A stretch of DNA of 64,000 nucleotides, taken from Streptomyces sp. NBC_01428. Lineage in GTDB: Bacteria > Actinomycetota > Actinomycetes > Streptomycetales > Streptomycetaceae. This document shows, in pieces, positions 23,499 to 31,502 of the stretch. Made by a program: the position numbers and the translations under genes. The notes under the pieces were generated by a model. It had not been told where the DNA came from. It ran no database searches and saw nothing but the letters and a program-made list of their open reading frames with translations. Each line of letters starts with the position of its first letter. Positions within the stretch are counted from its first letter, which is position 1. The DNA lies in contig NZ_CP109499.1 in the NCBI RefSeq assembly GCF_036231965.1, forward strand, positions 1,612,001 through 1,676,000. The letters run 5' to 3'.

Positions 23499-24050
23499 TC
23501 AGGAGGCGTCGGCCAGCCAGGGCCGGACCTGCCTGCGCGCCTCGTGGAGGCGGGACTTGAGCGTGCCGAGCGGAATGCCGACGCGCTCCGCGACCTCCGC
23601 GTATTCCAGCTGGCAGATGTCGCGGTACACCAACGGCGCCACCAGGTGCGGGTGTTCGCGCTCCAGCCGGTCCAGCGCCTCCAGCAGGTCGACCCGCGAG
23701 CCGGCGATGACGCTCGTGGTCCGGGGATCGACGTGCTGGGCGGCGTCGATCTCCTCGGGCCGCTCGGCGGCCCGGCGCTTCAACTCGCGGTACTTCTGCC
23801 GGGCACAGTTGGAGACCACCGTGTGGAGCCAGGTGCTGAAGCGGCTGCGGCCCTCGAACGTGGTGATCTTCCGGGACACCTGGAGGAGCACGTCCTGGGC
23901 CGCCTCCTCGGCGTCCTCGCGGCAGGGCAGAAAGCGTCCGCAGCGCCGCACGACCTCGGGCCGGACCTGCTGGAGCAGCACGTCGAGGGCCGCCCGGTCA
24001 CCGGCGGCCGCCCGCAGCGCGAGTTCCTCGGTCCCCGCCGCGTCCTGCAC
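23499..24050 (-). CDS. ECF-type RNA polymerase sigma factor
   Basis: 183 residues. Region 2 spans about residues 28-95 (E-D-A-E-E-A-A-Q-D-V-L-L-Q-V then F-E-G-R-S-R-F-S-T-W-L-H-T-V-V-S-N) and region 4 about 120-175 (Y-A-E-V-A-E-R-V-G-I-P-L-G-T-L-K-S-R-L-H-E-A-R). GAGGGGAG on the minus strand sets the start at the GTG at 24050. No anti-sigma gene is adjacent. Instead a Ser/Thr kinase gene starts 46 bp away in the opposite direction, suggesting control by phosphorylation as in kinase-linked ECF groups. Confidence 0.9.
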   Translation of the reverse strand: MQDAAGTEELALRAAAGDRAALDVLLQQVRPEVVRRCGRFLPCREDAEEAAQDVLLQVSRKITTFEGRSRFSTWLHTVVSNCARQKYRELKRRAAERPEEIDAAQHVDPRTTSVIAGSRVDLLEALDRLEREHPHLVAPLVYRDICQLEYAEVAERVGIPLGTLKSRLHEARRQVRPWLADAS

Positions 24051-24096
24051 TGGATGCTCCCCTCGGAGTCGATCAGAGGCCAGGCATGATAGTCGC

Positions 24097-25488
24097 ATGC
24101 ACTCCCTGGAACGGATCGGCCGCTACCGTCTGGACCGGCGCCTGGGCGCCGGCGGTTTCGGCGTGGTCTGGCTCGCCCACGACGACGACCTCGACGCCAC
24201 CGTGGCCCTGAAAGTGCTGTCCGACAACTGGGTGGACCGGCTGGATGTCCGGGAGAGATTCCTCGCCGAGGCACGCCTGCTGCGCAAGGCCGACTCCAAC
24301 CGGGTCGTGCAGGTCTACGACATCGGTGAACTCCCCGACGGCAGGCCCTACTTCGTCATGGAGTACGCGGACGGGGGCACCCTCGCCGACCGGCTGGCGG
24401 ACGGACCGCTGCCCGTCGCCCGGGCCCTGCGGCTGACCGCGCTGGCGGCGCGCGGGGCGGCGGCCCTGCACGAGGCCGGCATCGTGCACCGCGACATCAA
24501 GCCGTCCAACGTCCTGCTGCGCACCGCCCCCGGCGGCTCCGACCGGGTGCTGCTGGCCGACCTCGGGCTGGCGAAGAGCCTCGCCCAGGCCTCCGGGCTC
24601 ACCATGGCGGCGGGCTCCGCGGGCTACACCCCGCCCGAACAGGCCCAGCCCGGTTCCGGGATCGACGCACGGGCCGACGTGTACAGCCTGGGGGCCCTCG
24701 GCTACCACCTGGTCACCGGTTCGGTGCCGGGCCCGCCGGGGAAGGTGGAGCGGCCGGACCGGCTCCGCGCCGACGTCCCGGCGGACGTGCGGCGGGCACT
24801 GCTGCGCGCCATGGAACCCGACCGGGAGCGGCGCTGGCCCACCGCGGCGGAGTTCGCCGCGGAACTCGACCGGCTGGCCGACGAGGTGGCGGCCGCGGAC
24901 ACCTCCCGACGGACCCGGCCCCGCCGTCGCATCGCGCTCCTGGCGCTGACCGGTGTCGTCGTGGCCGGCGCGGTCGGCGCCGGCGCCGTCCTGCTGACGC
25001 GGGATCCCGGGCCGGGGACCGTCCGGGTCGCGGACCGTACGGGCCGGGTCTCCGCACAGGTACCGGCGTCGTGGGGCGGCCAGGTGCGCGACTCGGGCTG
25101 GAATCCGCGGACGCTGGGTCTGCGGGACGGCACGGAACCCGGGCTCGCCGTCGCGAACCACCTCACCCGCTGGCAGGACCTCGGCGCGGGCGGTGTCGAC
25201 GGCGCCTTCGTCGGACTGAGCGAGCACGGCGACGTGACCACCGAGGTCCGCGGCCTCGCGCACACCGGCTGCCACTACGCCGGCAGCCGCCCCTACGCCG
25301 GCCCCCGCTGGCACGGGCTGATACGGACCTGGGACGACTGCCGGGGCGACGCCGGGTCCCTCACCGAGGCGGCGCTCACCCCGGCGGGCGGAGCGGCGCA
25401 GCCCCAGGTGTACGTGCAGATCCGGCAGGAGAGCGGCGACCGGAAGGCGGTCGACGGTGTGATCGGCTCCGTACGGGTGACGGCCTGA
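24097..25488 (+). CDS. Membrane Ser/Thr protein kinase
   Basis: 463 residues. The PknB-type kinase domain spans residues about 8-270: G-A-G-G-F-G-V-V-W at 17-25, catalytic Lys in V-A-L-K near 39, H-R-D-I-K-P-S-N near 130-137, D-L-G in place of D-F-G near 153, and P-P-E-Q near 178. An Arg-rich linker leads to one membrane helix (about 285-305) and a 155-residue extracytoplasmic domain with two cysteines (G-C-H-Y and D-D-C-R), not a PASTA domain. That domain probably senses an envelope signal. It is divergent from the ECF sigma gene and followed by a DUF4232 lipoprotein. Confidence 0.92.
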   Translation: MHSLERIGRYRLDRRLGAGGFGVVWLAHDDDLDATVALKVLSDNWVDRLDVRERFLAEARLLRKADSNRVVQVYDIGELPDGRPYFVMEYADGGTLADRLADGPLPVARALRLTALAARGAAALHEAGIVHRDIKPSNVLLRTAPGGSDRVLLADLGLAKSLAQASGLTMAAGSAGYTPPEQAQPGSGIDARADVYSLGALGYHLVTGSVPGPPGKVERPDRLRADVPADVRRALLRAMEPDRERRWPTAAEFAAELDRLADEVAAADTSRRTRPRRRIALLALTGVVVAGAVGAGAVLLTRDPGPGTVRVADRTGRVSAQVPASWGGQVRDSGWNPRTLGLRDGTEPGLAVANHLTRWQDLGAGGVDGAFVGLSEHGDVTTEVRGLAHTGCHYAGSRPYAGPRWHGLIRTWDDCRGDAGSLTEAALTPAGGAAQPQVYVQIRQESGDRKAVDGVIGSVRVTA

Positions 25489-25646
25489 CCGGCGTCGGAC
25501 GGCACCGTTCGGCCGCCCTCGGGAAATTCGTCGGCCGATCCCGCGAACTTTTCGCTCCGCAGGTGCATCGGAGAAGGGTGACGGGGCACAACGCGCCGTG
25601 CGTACGGGCGAGAGGCCCGTACGAAGAGAGACCAAGGAGTGGTGAC

Positions 25647-26399
25647 ATGTCGACCTTCCGGCGCGCGGTGGCGGACACGGACCGGCCCGACGCGGTGTCC
25701 GCACGCCGCCTTTCCCCCGCCGCCCGGCGGGCCGCGCTGCTCGCCGGTGTGGCGCTGCTGAGCGTGCTCACCGCCTGCGGCAACGACACCCCGAGCGGTT
25801 CCCCGAAGAGCCTGTCCGGTACGGCCGAACCGGCGTCCGGGGACACCGGCACGAACACGGGCTCCGCGGGCTCGTCCGACCAGAGCGCGAGCTCCACCCC
25901 GGACAGCGGCACGGCGGGTACCCCGACCGATGCGGCCTCGGCCTCCGCCACCGCCTCCTCCGGCAACGCCTCCACCGCGAGCAGCCGGTGCCACACCTCC
26001 GAGCTGCGTGCCTCGGTCGGCGGCAACGACCCGGGGGCCGGGCAGGAGAACTTCCCGATCGTGCTGACCAACCGGTCCGGGCGCACCTGCACGGTGCGCG
26101 GCTACCCGGGCGCGGCGTTCGTCGACGCGTCCGGCAAGCAGCTCGGCCCGGACCCGCAGCGGTCCACGGACTCGGTGACGACCGTGAAGCTGGCCCCCGG
26201 ACAGAGCGCGTGGGCGGGGCTGTCCTTCTCCAACCCGGAGATCAGCGGCGCCCACACGGCGACCCCGGCCTCGCTGGTGGTCACACCGCCCGACGAGAAG
26301 GACTCCCTGACGGTGAAGTGGACGCAGGGCAAGGTCCCGGTGTCCGGCAACTCCTCGTCGGTCCGCCTCACGGTGGTGCGGGTCGGCAGCGGCGCCTGA
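25647..26399 (+). CDS. DUF4232 domain lipoprotein
   Basis: 250 residues. The signal peptide ends in lipobox L-T-A-C (Cys44), followed by a Ser/Thr/Gly/Ala-rich linker of about 65 residues that could span the cell wall. The C-terminal DUF4232 domain (about 113-248) contains R-C-H, L-T-N-R-S-G-R-T-C and G-Y-P-G-A near its start. The domain is common in actinobacterial surface proteins and its function is unknown. AAGGAG supports the ATG at 25647. It follows the kinase by 158 bp in the same direction. Confidence 0.86.
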   Translation: MSTFRRAVADTDRPDAVSARRLSPAARRAALLAGVALLSVLTACGNDTPSGSPKSLSGTAEPASGDTGTNTGSAGSSDQSASSTPDSGTAGTPTDAASASATASSGNASTASSRCHTSELRASVGGNDPGAGQENFPIVLTNRSGRTCTVRGYPGAAFVDASGKQLGPDPQRSTDSVTTVKLAPGQSAWAGLSFSNPEISGAHTATPASLVVTPPDEKDSLTVKWTQGKVPVSGNSSSVRLTVVRVGSGA

Positions 26400-26448
26400 C
26401 CGCCGCCTCGCCTCGGGCCCGCCTCGGGCCACGGTGCCCCGGGTCCCG

Positions 26449-28371
26449 TCAGTTCCCCGGCCCCGAGGTGGCGGACGTGGGCGCCGGCTCCACGGAGGCC
26501 CCCCAGTTGACGAGTTGCGTCCGGGGCGAGGGCGAGGCGGTGTCCAGTGTCCAGCGCTGAACCGGATCGTCGTCGTCGCGGGTCTTGAGGACGAGCGCCG
26601 ACTCCCCTTCGACGGCCGCGGGCACGAGGACCAGGTCCTTGTTCCAGCGCGCCACCAGCCTGCCCTGGGCGGTGAGGTCGTAGCGGACGTTCTTCGCGCC
26701 CCGTTCCGACGCGCCCGCGCAGGGGGCCAGTCGGACCGAGTAGCTCAGCTGGGAGTCGAGACAGAGACCGGGCTCGGCGGCGTCGCGCAGCAGTCCGTCA
26801 CGGCCGTACGACCAGGTGCGTACCGACTCGTCGTCGCAGGAGGTGAGCCGGGTCTCCACGCCGGCCGCGGCCTGTGCGCCGACGATGCCGACGCAGAGCC
26901 CGGTCGTGGTGTTGCGCAGGAGGGCGCCCGAGGCGCCGTCCGCCCGGCCGCCCGCGCCCGTCCAGGACGGTGTCGAGCCGGTGTGCGGGCGCGGTGCCCC
27001 CGAGGAACCGCTGCCGTCGGCCTTTCCGCTCGGCTCGTCGGAGCCCGCACCGGCGGCCCAGAGAACCAGCGGAACCAGGATCAGCGCGCCCACCGTCAGC
27101 ACGGCGAGCGTCACGTTCCGGCGGCTCGGGGCGCGCCGGGCCCCCTTGTGCGGCGTGGCCCCGCGGGACGGCTTCGCGCGGGTGCCGGAGGGCGACCTGC
27201 CCCGGCGGGACGGGCGCTCCCTTACGGGCCGCGCCGGTGCGCGCCGACGGGACCGGGGGCCGGCGGAGCGCGACGGCGACGGGTCGCCGGGCTCGGCGCG
27301 GACCGTCGCGGGGCGGACGGGCGCGGCCTGCGGCGGGAAGGGCGGGGGCGGGGGTGCTCCGGGCGGGAGCGTCACGTCGGCCCGGGGATGGAACTCGACG
27401 ATGGGGTCGGCTCCGTGGGGCGGCGTCTCCCGGCCGGGACCGGTAGCCGGCGCGCCCGACGTGGGCCCGTACCGGCCCGCCGGGTCCTCGGCGTCCCGGC
27501 CGGTCCCCGGTGCGTCCGCGGCGGGGGCGGCGGGGGCTCGCGTCCGGCGTGACGCCGCGTACGGGACGGCGCCCCAGCCGAGGACCGCCTCGGCGAGCGG
27601 GACGGCGAGCGAGCCGTTGAACTGGTTCAACTGGTCGGCCGCGTACCGGCAGTGGCCGCACCGGTTCATGTGCAGGCGCAGGTCGGGATCGAGGTCGGCG
27701 CCGCCGCGCCGCAGGGAGACGTCCAGCATGCGGTGGTAGCCGCGGCACTCTCCCTCGGGGGCGAGTTCGCGGTGGACCTCCAGGCAGCTCTCGCGCAGCC
27801 GCTCGCGGGCGCGCCGGAGTTCCGCGGGGGCGTCCGCCACGGGCAACCCGAGCAGGGCCGCCGGGACGGCCAGCCGCTCGCCCTCGGTCTCGCCGTGCCA
27901 CAGCAGGCAGCGGGCCGCTTCCGGCAGTCGCTGGAAGGCCCGGGCCAGCAGCCGTCTGCCCTCGGGCGGAAGCAGCGGGTCGGTCTGCGGGTCGGTGCGG
28001 TCCACGTCGGCAAGGAGGTCGGGCGAGAGCAGTTCGCGCCGCTCGTCCGCGAGCCACTCGCCGGCCATCCGCCGCACGGTGACGAGCAGTTGGGGACGCC
28101 ATGCGGCAGTGGGGCCGCCCTGGTGCAGGGAATCGCCGAACAGGCGCGTGAAGGAGGCGGTGGTGAGCATTCCGGCCGGGCCCACGCCGTCCGTGCACAG
28201 CCGCGCATAGGCGAAGACCGATTCCCAGTGCCGGTCGAGCAGTTCTCCGACGGGCCGGGTCGCGGGCGTCCCGCCCGGACTCTGCCTCAACTCGGCGGCG
28301 AGCCGTGCGTCCGGGACGACCTCGGGCAGCCGGCCCCGGTCGGGAGAAGGGGGCGGCACTGAGTCATTCAC
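26449..28371 (-). CDS. Sigma-like / zinc anti-sigma-like / membrane / ricin-lectin fusion protein
   Basis: 640 residues. Residues about 40-200 have the helical layout of an ECF sigma factor, with a region 2-like part (L-L-D-R-H-W-E-S-V-F-A-Y-A-R) and a region 4-like part (A-F-Q-R-L-P-E-A-A-R-C-L-L-W-H onward). His234-x3-Cys238-x2-Cys241 matches the zinc anti-sigma motif. A Pro/Arg-rich linker leads to one membrane helix (about 420-442), then an exported beta-trefoil ricin-type lectin domain (about 485-625) with L-R-N-T-T-T-G-L-C-V and Q-R-W-T-L-D. It looks like a one-protein sensor, with lectin outside and sigma or anti-sigma modules inside. Whether the sigma-like part binds DNA or polymerase is unknown. 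Confidence 0.78.
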   Translation of the reverse strand: MNDSVPPPSPDRGRLPEVVPDARLAAELRQSPGGTPATRPVGELLDRHWESVFAYARLCTDGVGPAGMLTTASFTRLFGDSLHQGGPTAAWRPQLLVTVRRMAGEWLADERRELLSPDLLADVDRTDPQTDPLLPPEGRRLLARAFQRLPEAARCLLWHGETEGERLAVPAALLGLPVADAPAELRRARERLRESCLEVHRELAPEGECRGYHRMLDVSLRRGGADLDPDLRLHMNRCGHCRYAADQLNQFNGSLAVPLAEAVLGWGAVPYAASRRTRAPAAPAADAPGTGRDAEDPAGRYGPTSGAPATGPGRETPPHGADPIVEFHPRADVTLPPGAPPPPPFPPQAAPVRPATVRAEPGDPSPSRSAGPRSRRRAPARPVRERPSRRGRSPSGTRAKPSRGATPHKGARRAPSRRNVTLAVLTVGALILVPLVLWAAGAGSDEPSGKADGSGSSGAPRPHTGSTPSWTGAGGRADGASGALLRNTTTGLCVGIVGAQAAAGVETRLTSCDDESVRTWSYGRDGLLRDAAEPGLCLDSQLSYSVRLAPCAGASERGAKNVRYDLTAQGRLVARWNKDLVLVPAAVEGESALVLKTRDDDDPVQRWTLDTASPSPRTQLVNWGASVEPAPTSATSGPGN

Positions 28372-28789
28372 GTCCGCATTTCCTTCCGAGACAACGCGTC
28401 ACCAAGTTCCCGCTCACACAAATGCGGACCCTCCGGCGAGGCCGGACGATCCGCCCTGGAGAGGGGCCGCGCCGCGAACGACCACCTCGGGCGGCCCTGG
28501 GGCGAGGGGGAACGGGCGCGCCGTACGCGCGCAGAGGCAGGCGAATATTGTCCGCACGCCGACAAGCCCCACCTTTGCACAGGCCGGGGACCCGGAACAA
28601 GTGAACCCGGAATTCTCCTAATGGCGCGCGCGGCCGGGATATTGACCAAATGTCAGCCCGGCCCGCGCGAAATGCAATTCGGAATCCCGCGGGCCCGCGA
28701 ATCGCCCCGGTCTCACCACAATGGGAGCGCTCTCACGCGCTCGTTCGAGCGCGCGTCATTCCCGACGACGGCCGCGGCGGAGCGCCGGA
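28372..28789. other. 418-bp intergenic region
   Basis: No gene is seen. It holds the upstream region of the lectin fusion gene (minus strand) and the 3' side of the aldo/keto reductase. It is more AT-rich than its surroundings between about 28545 and 28690, and a bulged hairpin lies at 28627-28669. Confidence 0.6.
28627..28669. repeat. 12-bp bulged stem with an AT-rich inner palindrome
   Basis: CGCGCGGCCGGG (28627-28638) pairs with 28657-28669 around one bulged C. The 18-base loop carries its own inverted repeat TGAC-N5-GTCA. It is either a distal terminator of the aldo/keto reductase transcript or a protein-binding site near the lectin-fusion promoter. Confidence 0.45.
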
Positions 28790-29758
28790 TCAGTGGCCGC
28801 TGATCTCCCGCGGGGCGTAGGGCTGTTCGAGCTGCTCGGTCTCCTTGTCGGTGAGTTCCACGTCCAGGGCGGCGACCGCGTCGTCGATGTGCGACGGTTT
28901 GGTCGCTCCGACGATGGGCGCGGTGACGGTGCTCCGGCCGAGCAGCCAGGCGAGCGCGACCCGGGCGCGCGGCACCCCGCGGTCCGCGGCGATGCGTGCG
29001 ACGGCGTCCACGATCTCGCGGTCGCCCCCCTGGTACAGCTTCCTGCCGAAGTCGTCGTTGCGGCTGCGTTCGGTGGCGGTGTCCCCGTCACGGGTCAGGC
29101 GGCCGCGGGCGAGCGGGCTCCACGGCAGGACCCCGACGCCCTGGTCGGCGCAGAGCGGCAGCATCTCGCGCTCCTCCTCGCGGTACAGGAGGTTGTAGTG
29201 GTTCTGCATGGAGACGAACTTCGTCCAGCCGTGCAGGGCGGCGGTGTACTGCATCTTGGAGAACTCCCAGGCGTACATCGAACTCGCCCCGATGTAACGG
29301 GCCTTGCCCGCCTTCACCACGTCGTGCAGGGCTTCCATCGTCTCCTCGACGGGGGTCGCGTGGTCGAAGCGGTGGATCTGGTAGAGGTCGACGTGGTCGG
29401 TGCCGAGGCGGCGCAGACTGTTGTCGATCTCGGTCATGATCGCCTTGCGGGACAGGCCACGGCCGTTGGGTCCTTCGTGCATCGCGCCGTTCACCTTGCT
29501 GGCGAGGACGATCTCGTCGCGGCGCGCGTACTCGGCGAGCGCCCGGCCGACGATCTCCTCGCTGGTGCCGTCCGAGTAGACGTTCGCGGTGTCGAAGAAG
29601 GTGACCCCGGCCTCCAGCGCCCGGCGGATCAACGGCCGTGAGGCCTCCTCGTCCAGAGTCCACGCGTGCGTGCCGCGATCGGGGAGACCGAAACTCATGC
29701 AGCCCAGGCAGATCCGGGACACGTCCAGACCCGTCGAACCGAGCTTCACGTACTGCAT
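28790..29758 (-). CDS. Aldo/keto reductase
   Basis: 322 residues. The NADPH-dependent AKR tetrad is intact: Asp56 and Tyr61 in D-T-A-N-V-Y, Lys88 in A-S-K-V-N-G, and His129 in Y-Q-I-H-R-F-D-H. The C-terminal cofactor signature P-I-V-G-A-T-K-P-S-H is present. The pattern is closest to the potassium-channel-beta/YajO-type branch. The substrate is unknown; such enzymes reduce aldehydes or ketones. I choose the ATG at 29758 because AGGA lies at good spacing; an ATG at 29764 abuts it. It stands alone on the minus strand downstream of the NTF2-like gene, which lies 79 bp away and could be cotranscribed. Confidence 0.9.
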   Translation of the reverse strand: MQYVKLGSTGLDVSRICLGCMSFGLPDRGTHAWTLDEEASRPLIRRALEAGVTFFDTANVYSDGTSEEIVGRALAEYARRDEIVLASKVNGAMHEGPNGRGLSRKAIMTEIDNSLRRLGTDHVDLYQIHRFDHATPVEETMEALHDVVKAGKARYIGASSMYAWEFSKMQYTAALHGWTKFVSMQNHYNLLYREEEREMLPLCADQGVGVLPWSPLARGRLTRDGDTATERSRNDDFGRKLYQGGDREIVDAVARIAADRGVPRARVALAWLLGRSTVTAPIVGATKPSHIDDAVAALDVELTDKETEQLEQPYAPREISGH

Positions 29759-29836
29759 GCTCATTCCTGCTTTCACTGGCGGTGGGGTGGGGAGAGCCGA
29801 GGACTGTTCCCTGCCCGCCGAAGGCGCACCGCAGGC

Positions 29837-30610
29837 CTACTCGACGGGCCCTTCCACGTCGTCGTACATCCGGGCCGACAGGATCAGCCCGTCGCCGCCC
29901 CGCGTGCAGACCGCGAGCCCCGGCTGCGGCGGCAGGTCGGCGTCGCCCCAGCGGTCGCAGATGTACTCGAAGGCGCTGCGGGTGCCGTCCTCGGTCACGG
30001 TGCACAGTTTGAGCGGGATTCCGCCGCCGGCGGCGAAGAGGGCGTCGTACAGCTCGGTCAGTTCCTCGGGCCCGGCGTGGCGGTACGTCTCCTCGGAGGG
30101 CCCCCGGAAGGTGCCGTCCGGCCCGAACGCGGCGACGACGGCCGCGGTGTCGCCCGCGTCGAGGGCCGCCGTGTAGGCGCCCACGACGTCGGAGGCGTGG
30201 ACCGCGGGGTCGGGTTCGAGCATCGGACGGCGCACGACGTGCCGGCCGAGCAGGGGCCAACGGGAGTGGTGGATGCGTACGGGGAGTTTGGAGGCGGGGT
30301 CGACGGCGACCGCCACGGGCACTCCGGCGCGCTCGCCGTCGGGACCCTCCAGGTGCACGATCCACTCGCCCACGGCCCGCCGCGCGCCGATCGTGGTGGC
30401 GACCTCCTCGATGTCGACCTTGTGCTCGGCCCGCCAGGTGTCCTGCACCCCCAGCCAGGCGGCCAGCACGGCCACACCGCTGATCCGGCCCGCCTCCGGG
30501 TCGTCGAGGGCCACGGGTACGGTGGCCGACGCGGGGTCGCGCAGCGCGTCGGCGAGGTCGGCGGCGCCGATCCGGTCGACGAGATCGGCGATCTGCGGGA
30601 TCCAGACCAT
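29837..30610 (-). CDS. Duplicated NTF2/SnoaL-like domain protein
   Basis: 257 residues. The C-terminal half (about 138-255) is a SnoaL-like domain: V-V-G-A-Y-T-A-A-L-D-A-G-D, F-G-P-D-G-T-F-R-G-P, then A-F-E-Y-I-C-D-R-W-G and L-I-L-S-A-R-M-Y-D-D-V. The N-terminal half has a similar length and ends in P-V-R-I-H-H-S-R-W, so I read it as a diverged second copy of the same fold. The family covers isomerases, cyclases and ligand-binding proteins, so function cannot be set. AGGAG supports the ATG at 30610. It is upstream of the aldo/keto reductase, perhaps in one operon. Confidence 0.72.
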   Translation of the reverse strand: MVWIPQIADLVDRIGAADLADALRDPASATVPVALDDPEAGRISGVAVLAAWLGVQDTWRAEHKVDIEEVATTIGARRAVGEWIVHLEGPDGERAGVPVAVAVDPASKLPVRIHHSRWPLLGRHVVRRPMLEPDPAVHASDVVGAYTAALDAGDTAAVVAAFGPDGTFRGPSEETYRHAGPEELTELYDALFAAGGGIPLKLCTVTEDGTRSAFEYICDRWGDADLPPQPGLAVCTRGGDGLILSARMYDDVEGPVE

Positions 30611-30667
30611 GGGGACTCCTGGCGGTGCCGAGTGGTCGTGCGGTGGTCGAGCGGTGATCGTCCCCGC

Positions 30668-30710
30668 GGTCGTCCTCGATCGTGGGGCCGGTCGTCTTCG
30701 ATCGTGGGCC
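30668..30710. repeat. Tandem 22/21-bp repeat between NTF2-like gene and ogt
   Basis: GGTCGTC(C/T)TCGATCGTGGG(G)CC occurs at 30668-30689 and immediately again at 30690-30710, with one substitution and one missing G. Each copy contains the palindrome CGATCG. It lies in the 277-bp divergent gap and could be a regulator site or slippage. Confidence 0.4.
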
Positions 30711-30887
30711 CGTACGGCCCGGGGCGCGACCTCAGCGCGTGGAATCGGTGGCCCGCCCGGGGTGGGCCCCCGTACGCGGGCCGTCTTTCGACCCAGCGCC
30801 ATGTCCGAATACCGCCGGACGTGGCGCCGGACGAGGCGCACTGTTGAGGGTGCACACAGCTTGGGACCTGGGAAAGGAACCGGACCG

Positions 30888-31388
30888 ATGACGCTCTACA
30901 CGACGATGGACAGCCCGCTCGGCCCGCTGCTGCTGGTGGGCCGGGAGTCCCCGACGGCCAAGGGCGGGACCGCGCTCGCCGCGCTGTCGCTCCCCGGCCA
31001 GAAGAACGGCGCGGTCGTCCAGGACGGCTGGCGCGAGGACCCGGACGCCTTCCGGGAGATCGGCTCACAGCTCCGTTCGTACTTCGAGGGCGGGCTGACC
31101 TCGTTCGACATCGAGTACGTGCCCGGTGGCACCGACTTCCGGCAGCGCGTCTGGAAGGCCCTGGAGGACATCCCGTACGGCACCACGCTCAGCTACGGGG
31201 AGATCGCCGCGCGGATCGGCGCGTCCCGGGCCGCCGTCCGGGCCGTCGGTACGGCGATCGGCGCGAACCCCCTGCTGGTGGTCCGCCCCTGCCATCGGGT
31301 GATCGGCGCGAACGGGGCGCTCACCGGATACGCGGCGGGGCTGGAGCGCAAGCGGCTGCTGCTGGACCTGGAGAACGTGCCGGTGTGA
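30888..31388 (+). CDS. ogt: Methylated-DNA-protein-cysteine methyltransferase
   Basis: 166 residues. It repairs O6-alkylguanine by moving the alkyl group onto Cys135 of the invariant P-C-H-R-V motif, in a suicide reaction. The helix-turn-helix with the Arg finger (G-A-S-R-A-A-V-R-A-V) lies at about 111-120. The N-terminal part is short, as in Ogt rather than Ada, and no AlkA or AraC domain is fused. GGAAAGGA supports the ATG at 30888. The transcript probably ends at the hairpin at 31394. Confidence 0.94.
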   Translation: MTLYTTMDSPLGPLLLVGRESPTAKGGTALAALSLPGQKNGAVVQDGWREDPDAFREIGSQLRSYFEGGLTSFDIEYVPGGTDFRQRVWKALEDIPYGTTLSYGEIAARIGASRAAVRAVGTAIGANPLLVVRPCHRVIGANGALTGYAAGLERKRLLLDLENVPV

Positions 31389-31393
31389 TCCGC

Positions 31394-31427
31394 GGCTCCC
31401 GGGGCCGCCTTGCCCGGCCCGGGAGCC
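31394..31427 (+). terminator. Terminator hairpin after ogt
   Basis: GGCTCCCGGG (31394-31403) pairs perfectly with 31418-31427, and two more C-G pairs form inside after one bulged G. It starts five bases after the ogt stop. Confidence 0.65.
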
Positions 31428-31502
31428 GGGGCGGATCATGGACGGCGCCGGGAACCGGCGGAACGACGCCGGAACGACGGGTGACGAGCGACCGGAGCGG
31501 CC

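Noticed and set aside
28388..28410. GGAACTT...GTCTC on the minus strand before the lectin-fusion gene, like an ECF promoter
   Set aside because: Only 13 bases lie between the two elements; ECF promoters need about 16-17.
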